Source: Verrucomicrobiia bacterium
GTDB taxonomy: Bacteria; Verrucomicrobiota; Verrucomicrobiia; Limisphaerales; JAEYXS01
Direction of reading: 5' to 3'
Assembly: GCA_036405135.1 (NCBI GenBank)
Contig: DASWYF010000043.1
Location: 1-37,355, forward strand
DNA length: 37,355 nt
The position numbers and the translations under genes are program-made. Positions 32,201 to 37,355 of the stretch are shown here, in pieces; position 1 is the first letter of the stretch; every line of letters starts with the position of its first letter. The notes under the pieces are model-generated. The model did no database searches. It was not told where the DNA came from and worked only from the letters and a program-made list of their open reading frames with translations.

Positions 32201-33177
32201 ATGACGTGCTGTTTGAACTTCGGCTCACCCACCTCGTTCTTCTCCGCCAGTTGCTCATACCACACCAGGCCGAAACCGTGCGCGGCCAAAGCGGTGACCA
32301 CGTCATTGCGACCATCTCCATTCACATCATAGGCGAACATCTGCGACCCACCGACGTTGAACATCGTCTTGTGCTGCTTCCAAGGTGCGCCATCCGCCAA
32401 TGACGCGGGCTGTTCCCACCAGCCGTCTTTTTCCAAAATGTCTTTGCGTCCGTCACCATTCACATCGCCCACTCCCAAGCCATGCGTGAACTTTTGCCAA
32501 TTACCTTTGGGTGTGATCGGATAAAACTTCCATTTCTCCGTCGGATTGGCCGCGATCTTCACGTAACCGAAGTAGTTCGCCGCCTGCCCATCCTGCATCA
32601 CCGTAGAATTGCAAACGATCTCCGGCTGACCATCACCATCGATGTCCTCCCATGTCGGCGATTCATTGTTCACCACGTCAAAGACCACGTGGCGTTTCCA
32701 ATGTTTTCCAAAACCATCCTTGCCGGGGTTCTCGAACCAAGACGCATCCTTGCCGGGGAAACCGTAGATCAAAATATCCGTCCAGCCGTCCTTGTTGAAA
32801 TCGTAGGTGTAGGCAAAGAAGTTGTCCGAGTATGTATTCTTCGTGCCCAGACCGCCTTCGAAGCCAGGGTATTCCACCTCGGTGCCATCAGGCTTCTTGG
32901 TCTTGAACTTCAGTGTGGCAGGATAGTACTCGAACTTCTGTTTGAAATCGGGTCCAGCCCACCAGAAGGGACCGGAGATGATGTCGTTTTGACCGTCTTT
33001 GTTGATGTCGCCAAACGTGGCACCTTCACTCCAAAAATGCTCGCTGAGCTGGGTCTTTTTGAAGGTGTGCAATGTGTAATCCGCTGCCGACGCGGGCAAC
33101 AGGACACTGGCAAAACCAAGACAGACCAAGGAGGCAGAAAACGCGGTCTTCATAGACATGTGTGCTTTGGTGGACAT
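29224..33177 (-). CDS. Giant secreted FG-GAP / PVC-type membrane-bound dehydrogenase-domain protein
   Basis: The 1317-residue precursor has a signal (MKTAFSASLVCLGFASVLLPASA, after a possible 8-residue extension). Residues about 40-440 hold seven FG-GAP/VCBS blades with calcium loops such as DINKDGQND, DVNGDGRKD and DMDGDGLKD. Residues about 485-680 look like a carbohydrate- or galactose-binding beta-sandwich. From about 695 to 1100 is the PVC dehydrogenase propeller (MTLPKGFKAHLFAGEPDVKQ, GPDGWLYGCHGVFTHSH, GTSNPWGLDFNEYGHAF). HEAT-like helices finish it. Relatives usually carry a C-terminal CxxCH heme site; none is present here, and the downstream gene provides one. It probably binds and oxidises a polysaccharide or sugar in the periplasm; substrate unknown. 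Confidence 0.92.
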   Translation of the reverse strand: MSTKAHMSMKTAFSASLVCLGFASVLLPASAADYTLHTFKKTQLSEHFWSEGATFGDINKDGQNDIISGPFWWAGPDFKQKFEYYPATLKFKTKKPDGTEVEYPGFEGGLGTKNTYSDNFFAYTYDFNKDGWTDILIYGFPGKDASWFENPGKDGFGKHWKRHVVFDVVNNESPTWEDIDGDGQPEIVCNSTVMQDGQAANYFGYVKIAANPTEKWKFYPITPKGNWQKFTHGLGVGDVNGDGRKDILEKDGWWEQPASLADGAPWKQHKTMFNVGGSQMFAYDVNGDGRNDVVTALAAHGFGLVWYEQLAEKNEVGEPKFKQHVIMNKEPQENRYGVKFSQLHAMELIDMDGDGLKDIVTGKRFWAHGATGDAEAGAPAVSYWFKLVRKADKSIAWVPHLIDDNSGVGTQVVVGDVNKDKLPDLVVGNKKGTFVLLQESKKVSKAEWEKAQPKVLHEVKDGGLAPDKVVPRTGVTPAPKQAEVKPNPNPAPNGILPVGKDGKALNLDFEKGDLSDWTAKGDAFNKQPMQGDVVNARRNDFISNHAGKYWVGTYEVTRDPGTGTLTSAPFKVTHPWAAFLVAAAPYENTRVDLVDVVTGKAIFTSAGFDGAAFQKSNNATEKMTPVLIDLQPHQGKEIFIRLTDEHQGHWGHINFDDFKFYASKPDFGTANTAARKPVGAGAPMATATPPAPIDDVKFSGLSPEAAAKEMTLPKGFKAHLFAGEPDVKQPVAFCLDDRGRLWVVENYDYPKRKPDGQGTDRILVFEDTNGDHKFDKRTVFIENLNFVTGIEYGFGGVYVGAAPHLMFIPVQESDEPKPAGKPQILLEGWAYQDTHETLNSFTWGPDGWLYGCHGVFTHSHVKKPGDPESTRQFINAGIWRYHPTKHKFELFAEGTSNPWGLDFNEYGHAFIEACVIPHFWHIIQGGRYQRQAGAHNPASVAEMKRIVPDYFAQDFSKGALRPQHPYIFDDIKTHGDHVHYVGNTPHSGNNRSDSAGGGHAHSGLMCYLGGSWPAEYHGKVFMNNIHGQRINVDNPTRTGSGYVGKHSPDFANFNDRWSQIINLKYDQDGSVYMIDWYDKQQCHRGEPEVHDRSNGRVFKVVYNDQKVNRVDLAKASDIELAKYQTHPNEWYARTAKRLLQERSAKKALAKDAVAELRKTVLEGKESHHKLRALWTLHATGNLDSSLSETLLTKGDDYARAWTIQLLGENELVSDKFLKLFKDMAQKDSSAMVRLYLASAIQRIPAIQRAEILEGLLSHAEDAKDHNLPLMYWYATEPVVAEQPALAINLISKSKIPVVREYIARRLTMDNKTVAAAK

Positions 33178-33245
33178 GGGAACTTTAACAGATTATCGGA
33201 AAGCGATACACGCGGACATATCGAAAATACACCTAGGGGGCGGAG

Positions 33246-33262
33246 TTTTACACCATGTAAAA
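33246..33262. promoter_or_regulatory. Palindrome TTTTACA-CCA-TGTAAAA upstream of the giant dehydrogenase gene
   Basis: Two perfect 7-base arms flank three bases, about 70 bases before the start codon. GGAG and CTCC lie further out but out of register by two. Size and sequence resemble LacI/GntR-type sites for sugar-responsive repressors. A weak TGTAAA-N17-TATTTT promoter overlaps it on the minus strand. Confidence 0.45.
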
Positions 33263-33281
33263 AACTCCCAAATTCGGGATA

Positions 33282-33377
33282 AATGACGAATGCCCAAGCT
33301 CGAATGATCAAGGAATGTCCAATGTCGAAATCCCATTAGAAATTCCTTCGTCATTCGGATTTCGTCATTGGTCATTC
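33282..33377. repeat. AATGACGAATGCCC... palindromic repeat (family C, copy 3)
   Basis: The left arm AATGACGAATGCCCAAGCTC pairs imperfectly with the right arm ending CGTCATTCGGATTTCGTCAT plus TGGTCATT. The right arm is nearly identical to copy 2 over about 25 bases. It lies in the gap between divergent genes. Confidence 0.8.
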
Positions 33378-33428
33378 CGCTCCTTTCCGGCTGGACGATG
33401 GCTGGGGTAAATGCTCTGGTTATGCCCC

Positions 33429-34484
33429 ATGCAAATGACCTATCGCCGGATGGACCTGCAATTGACCCATCGCTGGACTATCGCCAGCAGCTATGGTCCC
33501 GGTGGCAGCGGCGGCACTTCCACTTACGGCACAGTGATCGTGGAACTGAAGGATGCGAATGGCGTCATCGGTTTGGGCGAAGCAGCACCATCGAATCGCT
33601 ACAAAGAAACGCCCGATAGCATCATTGAATTTCTCAAGCAGGTGGATACCAAGCGTCTGAGTTTCAGCGATGTGCCGGGCAGCATGGCGTATCTGGAAAC
33701 GATCGCTTCCGGCAATTTCGGGCCGAAGTGCGCGTTGAATATCGCTTTGGTAGATGGTGCCGCACGTTTGGCGGGTAAGGCGGTGTATGATTGGCTCGGT
33801 CTTGGCTTCACGGAAAATAAGCACATCACATCGTTTAGTATCGGCATCGCGATGCCGGATGAAATCAAACGCAAGGTGCTGGAGGCAGCGAATTATCCCG
33901 TGCTGAAACTCAAGGTGGGCAGCCATGAAGATCGCGAGAACATCGCGGCCTTACGCTCAGCAGCTCCCACGAAAACAGTGCGCGTGGATGGTAATGAGGC
34001 GTGGAAGACGAAAGAGGATGCGCTGCGCAACATCGAGTGGCTCGCGCAAGATCCGAACATCGAATTCATCGAGCAGCCCATGCCGGCGAGCACAGCACCG
34101 ACTGATTTGCGCTGGCTGAAAGAGCGCAGTCCACTGCCCATCATGGCGGATGAATCTTACAAATCCGCCGCCGATATCGAGGTGTGCGCGGAGTGCTATC
34201 ACTACGTGAACGTGAAGCTCGTGAAGGCAGGCGGCATCTCCGCGTCTTACGAAGCGCTGAAAGCAGCGCGTAAAGCGGGATTGAAAACGATGATCGGGTG
34301 CATGATCGAGACGAGCATCCAGATCACGGCGGCAGCGCATCTGGCAGAACTGACGGATTTCTTGGACATCGATGGCAACCTGCTCATCACGGGTGATCCG
34401 TATCTGGGTGCGACCGGGATGAACGGTAAGGTGTCGTTTGCGGAGACGGAAGAGAAGCTGGGCTTGAGAGTGAAAGCGCGATAA
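33429..34484 (+). CDS. Dipeptide epimerase of the enolase superfamily (L-Ala-D/L-Glu epimerase-like)
   Basis: The start MQMTYRRMDLQLTHRW (351 residues) aligns with the usual N-terminal strand; an ATG six codons earlier is possible. The capping domain occupies about residues 1-125, the barrel the rest. Catalytic features are in place: Lys160 and Lys162 (KLK), metal ligands Asp187 (VDGNEAW), Glu215 (FIEQPMP) and Asp241 (MADES), and the opposite-face Lys263 (VKLVK). The C-terminal DIDGNLLITGDPYLG is typical of Ala-Glu epimerases. The known role is converting L-Ala-D-Glu from murein peptides to L-Ala-L-Glu for reuse. Other dipeptide specificities occur in this family and cannot be excluded. It converges with the TPR gene, 13 bases apart. 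Confidence 0.87.
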   Translation: MQMTYRRMDLQLTHRWTIASSYGPGGSGGTSTYGTVIVELKDANGVIGLGEAAPSNRYKETPDSIIEFLKQVDTKRLSFSDVPGSMAYLETIASGNFGPKCALNIALVDGAARLAGKAVYDWLGLGFTENKHITSFSIGIAMPDEIKRKVLEAANYPVLKLKVGSHEDRENIAALRSAAPTKTVRVDGNEAWKTKEDALRNIEWLAQDPNIEFIEQPMPASTAPTDLRWLKERSPLPIMADESYKSAADIEVCAECYHYVNVKLVKAGGISASYEALKAARKAGLKTMIGCMIETSIQITAAAHLAELTDFLDIDGNLLITGDPYLGATGMNGKVSFAETEEKLGLRVKAR

Positions 34485-34497
34485 TAGAAGGCACCAC

Positions 34498-35376
34498 CTA
34501 TGGCTGCGCCTTCCCTCCGCTATCGATCATCTCCTGCGTCTTCTTGATATGCTCATCGATGACCTTGGGCACGGGTGAAAGCTGACGCAAGAGCTGGTAG
34601 TTCACCAAGGCGTTCGTGTAATTGCCCGCCTTGTATTCCATATCCGCCAGCCGTGCCACGATCTGTTCCAACATGAGGGTATCGGCATTTTCCTTCGGCG
34701 CTTCGACTTTATACCAGCGCATCTTGGCGAGTTCCCAGATATTGCGAGCGCGATCCACATCTTTGTGACTCTCCAGATAGATTTTCCCCAGTTCGAGCAA
34801 CAGTTCGGGATGGTTCGGATTATTACGCAGACCTTCTCGGAGAAATTCCTCAGCTTCCTTGGGTTTGCCCATCGTCGTGCGGAGCCAGTATGCAGCCACG
34901 GTATAAATATCCACCTGATTGGGATCCATCTCCGCAGCCAGCTTCAACCAAGGCAGCACCTCGCGCTCCTTGCCCTGCTCCAGATGAGAATGCGTGGTGA
35001 TGTAGAAATGCCGGCTAAAGGTATCAATCCAGTCCTTGGGTTTGCCGAGGATGTCCGTCACTCCTTCACCGGTGACACAGCGCCCGTTCTCATCATGCTT
35101 GTGCCCGGAATGATCGTCAGCGGATTCACCCTCTTTGGGAGCGTGCAGTTTCTTGGTATCGAAAATGGTCGGGTAATAACCGCTGTGCATGTAGGCATCA
35201 CCCTTGGCAAAGATCTGGTTGGAGAACAGTTCACGGCTGCCGCCCATCAAGCGTGCGATCAAAGTCTGGCCACGCGAAGACTGTTCCGCCCATGCGAGCT
35301 GACGGGGGGAAATAAAGGTGACAAGCGAGAACGCCATCACCCAGAGACCAAGCAATATGAGGCCGGGACGCTTCAT
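34498..35376 (-). CDS. Membrane-anchored TPR protein with a His/Asp-rich loop
   Basis: The 292-residue protein begins with one hydrophobic helix (MKRPGLILLGLWVMAFSLVTF), probably an uncleaved anchor or signal. Residues about 83-105 contain a His/Asp/Cys cluster (DDHSGHKHDENGRC) that could bind a metal. From about 125 to 280 there are TPR-type helix pairs (AAYWLRTTMGKPKEAEEFLR, LLLELGKIYLESHKDVDRAR, LADMEYKAGNYTNALVNYQL). It is the last gene of an operon after an ABC ATPase and permease, 12 bases after the permease stop, so it may be an accessory outside-facing part of that transporter. Confidence 0.82.
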   Translation of the reverse strand: MKRPGLILLGLWVMAFSLVTFISPRQLAWAEQSSRGQTLIARLMGGSRELFSNQIFAKGDAYMHSGYYPTIFDTKKLHAPKEGESADDHSGHKHDENGRCVTGEGVTDILGKPKDWIDTFSRHFYITTHSHLEQGKEREVLPWLKLAAEMDPNQVDIYTVAAYWLRTTMGKPKEAEEFLREGLRNNPNHPELLLELGKIYLESHKDVDRARNIWELAKMRWYKVEAPKENADTLMLEQIVARLADMEYKAGNYTNALVNYQLLRQLSPVPKVIDEHIKKTQEMIDSGGKAQP

Positions 35377-35388
35377 GGCATCAGCAGA

Positions 35389-36168
35389 TCACGCACTGAG
35401 AGATTTGCGTTTGAACAGCCACCAGGCCGCCACCAGAAAAATGGCGATATAGACCGCCGCATAAGGCGTGGCCAAGGCCCACCAGCCCCAATCTATCAAC
35501 GGCTGGTTGTGGATGATCAGGTCGCGCACATCGAATATCTCAAGATGCGGGATGTTGTAGTAAACAGTATACAGGATGGTGCTGGCAGGCTCCGTCATAC
35601 CCAGGGCGATCTTGTTCAGGTGACGGCCAAAAAGCAGGATACCCACGCAGACCACGAAGCTGATGGTGGCATTGGAAGAGGGCGCCGCAAATACAAGCGA
35701 TCCACAGATGACCATGGCGGTTACCATTCCAAGCATCATCCAATGCAACCAGACGGCCTGGAAATAATTCAGAAGCGGCCAGGATTGCTCCCTTACTCCG
35801 CTCAAAACGGAGAAGAAAAGATAGAATACCAGCAACCCCATGCCACAGGCGAACCAGCAACCAAGGAATTTGCCAAAGATGACTTCACCTCGGCTGATAG
35901 GCTTGGCGAGAAGCGGGAAAATCGTCCGGCTCTCGCGTTCAGCAGGCAGCTGGCGCGCTGCCGCCGTGATCGCCATTACCAGGGAGGAAATCCAGATCAA
36001 CAGCAGGCAGAGTTCCTTGAGGTAACGCACAATCTTGTCTTCATTGAAGAAGTTCACAGTGCCCATGGCGAGCGTGATGATCACCGTCAGAATCAGCAGG
36101 ACATAGAAGTCCTTGCGCCGATACATCTCGCGCACGACAACTCCGGCCAAGGCTAAGGCGTTGTTCAT
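35389..36168 (-). CDS. ABC-2 type transporter permease
   Basis: The 259-residue protein has about six membrane helices: YVLLILTVIITLAMG near residue 22, LLLIWISSLVMAITAA near 56, then segments near 103, 139, 164 and the last at about 233-252. The loop RESRTIFPLLAKPISRGEVIFGKFLG between helices two and three is a hallmark of ABC-2/NatB-type permeases. Its ATG overlaps the ATPase stop codon (ATGA), so translation is coupled. Substrate is not predictable; related systems export ions, drugs or lipids, or support gliding or copper enzyme maturation (NosY). Confidence 0.87.
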   Translation of the reverse strand: MNNALALAGVVVREMYRRKDFYVLLILTVIITLAMGTVNFFNEDKIVRYLKELCLLLIWISSLVMAITAAARQLPAERESRTIFPLLAKPISRGEVIFGKFLGCWFACGMGLLVFYLFFSVLSGVREQSWPLLNYFQAVWLHWMMLGMVTAMVICGSLVFAAPSSNATISFVVCVGILLFGRHLNKIALGMTEPASTILYTVYYNIPHLEIFDVRDLIIHNQPLIDWGWWALATPYAAVYIAIFLVAAWWLFKRKSLSA

Positions 36169-36926
36169 AGGACAGCAGGTTGATAACCGATCAGCTTTAG
36201 GAAAATTTGTTCGAGATTCGTGTGGTGCTTGGCGATGAGATCAGTGACGCGGCCTTCTTCCTTAACCTTGCCCTGATTGATGATGACCACGCGGTCACAA
36301 ACCGTTTCCACCTCGCCCATCTCGTGCGAGGAAAAGAAGACGGTTTTGCCCTCGTTCTTCAACCGCTGGATGATCTCACGCACCCTCATGCGGCCGATAG
36401 GGTCCAAGCCGCTCGTTGGTTCATCAAAGATCAGAAGGTCTGGATCATTGATAAGAGCCTGAGCCAAGCCGATGCGTTGCTGCATGCCTTTGGAGAAGGT
36501 CTTGATCTGACGTTTACGCGCATGATCAAGTTCCACCAGCTTGATGACCTCGTCTATGCGCCTGTCCAATTGACCCTGGGGAATTTTGAAGATACGGCCA
36601 TAAAAGCGAAGTATCTCTTCGGGCGTCAGAAATTTGTAATAATAGGTCAGCTCCGGCAGATAACCGATGCGCTGACGGGCAATGGGACGGGAAACGTCTT
36701 CACCAAACAAGAATGCCGTCCCATCCGTGGGTGGGACAAAGCCAAGCAGGACATTCATGGTCGTAGTCTTGCCAGCCCCATTAGGCCCCAGAAAGCCGAA
36801 CACTTCCCCAGCATTCACTGAGAGGCTCAGACCATCTACCGCGACCTTCACGCCCTCCTTAAGATCGGGTGCCCGATACTCGACCCGCAAGTTATCGATT
36901 TTAAGGATAGGTTCTGACGCTACCAT
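36165..36926 (-). CDS. ABC transporter ATP-binding protein
   Basis: From the ATG at 36926 (MVASEPILKIDNLRVEYRAP) the protein has 253 residues; a frame 15 codons longer has no support. Walker A is GPNGAGKTT, the signature FSKGMQQRIGLAQAL, Walker B LLIFDEPTSG, and the switch His is in FFSSHEMGE. Sequence pattern is that of CcmA/NatA/NosF ATPases that serve ABC-2 permeases. The C-terminal tail (VTDLIAKHHTNLEQIFLKLIG) is also usual there. First gene of a three-gene leftward operon with the permease and TPR protein. The upstream gap to the prepilin stop is about 290 bases and holds its promoter, not clearly seen. Confidence 0.93.
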   Translation of the reverse strand: MVASEPILKIDNLRVEYRAPDLKEGVKVAVDGLSLSVNAGEVFGFLGPNGAGKTTTMNVLLGFVPPTDGTAFLFGEDVSRPIARQRIGYLPELTYYYKFLTPEEILRFYGRIFKIPQGQLDRRIDEVIKLVELDHARKRQIKTFSKGMQQRIGLAQALINDPDLLIFDEPTSGLDPIGRMRVREIIQRLKNEGKTVFFSSHEMGEVETVCDRVVIINQGKVKEEGRVTDLIAKHHTNLEQIFLKLIGYQPAVL

Positions 36927-37167
36927 AGGTTTTACCAAGCACCGGCAGTATGTCGAAAGTTCAACACACACCCAAGTTCAAATAATGCACTATTACCCAT
37001 AGGACGGGATATCTTTCAATATTGCTCAAAAACGGCGGGGCTCATTTTTTGAGAAGGATGTCGAATGTATTTTCTGGATGAGGGCAAGCGCCCATCCACC
37101 CGCCCCGTTATTGGAAGAGATTCCGTTTAAAGGACGCTTTAAAAAACAGATCTGGCACGATCACTCC

Positions 37168-37200
37168 AAAAATCAATATGGCCAGGGCGGCCCGGCCATA
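37168..37200 (-). terminator. Probable intrinsic terminator of the prepilin-like gene
   Basis: On the minus strand a TATGGCC / GGCCATA stem (37194-37200 with 37177-37183) with a GC-rich 10-base interior is followed by TTGATTTTT. It lies 15 bases after the stop codon. No gene is seen between it and the ABC operon start at 36926. Confidence 0.55.
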
Positions 37201-37214
37201 AAGTATCAGTGAAT

Positions 37215-37355
37215 TCAAGGAGCCAGTGTGTGCCCCGGCTCGGTGCAGGTGGAGACTTCACCGATTGCTTTCATGTCATAGCTCCCGCTGGAGGGACACT
37301 GCGGCTTGACCTTGATGTAGAGAAACGGACCGATCAGATCCGCATCCGTGGGCGC
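37215..37355 (-). CDS. C-terminal end of a prepilin-like (type II secretion/competence pseudopilin) protein
   Basis: The frame open from the window edge encodes 46 residues and stops at 37215. It contains LYIKVKPQCPSSGSYDMKAI and ends STCTEPGHTLAP. The spacing of CPSSGSY and CTEPGH is the conserved tail of verrucomicrobial and planctomycetal pseudopilins, where the two cysteines probably form a disulfide. The N-terminal prepilin peptidase site would lie beyond the window. Family function is in secretion or DNA-uptake pseudopili; many PVC genomes have scores of copies with unknown specific roles. Confidence 0.8.
   Translation of the reverse strand, partial: APTDADLIGPFLYIKVKPQCPSSGSYDMKAIGEVSTCTEPGHTLAP

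Noticed and set aside
30862..32403. A 513-codon plus-strand frame.
   Set aside because: It is antisense within the giant FG-GAP/PVC dehydrogenase gene, which has clear domains; the antisense product is Arg/His/Ile-rich and featureless.
34765..36156. A 463-codon plus-strand frame.
   Set aside because: It is antisense to the TPR and ABC permease genes, both with recognisable features, and shows no domain itself.

Overview
The window looks like chromosomal DNA of a member of the Verrucomicrobiota, most likely a Pedosphaeraceae/Limisphaerales-type soil or freshwater lineage. This rests on gene content typical of the PVC superphylum: a DUF1501 plus DUF1549/DUF1553 pair, a very large FG-GAP/PVC-dehydrogenase protein next to a cytochrome-DUF1080 protein, an H-box-free prepilin tail with the CPSxGxY...CxxPGH ending, and many secreted proteins with short signal peptides. 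It also rests on intergenic spaces packed with short palindromic repeats. The assignment is by recognition only; no database search was possible. No rRNA, tRNA, CRISPR array or transposase gene is visible.

Layout. 1-4.8 kb: the first codons of a leftward gene, a family 2 glycosyltransferase, an uncharacterised 240-residue protein, a secreted esterase, a small anchored protein and a frameshifted helical-repeat gene. 4.9-7.5 kb: a lipoprotein fusing a serine-hydrolase (class C beta-lactamase/AmiE type) domain to a NamZ/DUF1343 exo-muramidase domain, with a dispersed repeat translated as the linker. 7.5-11.8 kb: a secreted VIT-vWA protein, then a MocR-type regulator divergent from a small DUF2917 protein, with a clear inverted/direct repeat operator between them. 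12-17.3 kb: a leftward group with a GH63-type glucosidase, two adjacent D-2-hydroxyacid dehydrogenases and a small membrane coiled-coil protein. 17.4-21.3 kb: the rightward DUF1501 and DUF1549/DUF1553 pair. 21.3-22.7 kb: a gene-poor repeat dump. 22.7-23.8 kb: three tiny envelope proteins. 24.1-27.2 kb: an ECF sigma factor, its zinc-finger anti-sigma factor and two secreted Arg/Gly/Pro/Gln-rich proteins, one behind an ECF-like promoter. 27.4-33.2 kb: a leftward two-gene operon for a periplasmic PVC dehydrogenase and a cytochrome/DUF1080 partner. 33.4-34.5 kb: a dipeptide epimerase. 34.5-36.9 kb: a leftward ABC ATPase, permease and TPR operon. The right edge cuts a prepilin-like gene whose last 46 codons are present.

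How the genes work together. Two themes recur. Peptidoglycan salvage is suggested by the AmiE-NamZ fusion and the L-Ala-D/L-Glu-type epimerase, although they lie 26 kb apart. Periplasmic polysaccharide oxidation and hydrolysis is suggested by the DUF1501/DUF1549, PVC dehydrogenase, DUF1080 and esterase genes. The GH63 and hydroxyacid dehydrogenase group could handle glycosyl-glycerate, but that is inference.

The most unusual signals are not single genes. They are the repeat families, at least six in 37 kb. Three genes take their stop codon from a repeat, and one gene carries a repeat as translated linker. The ECF locus with its disordered secreted proteins is the best candidate for an undescribed system.
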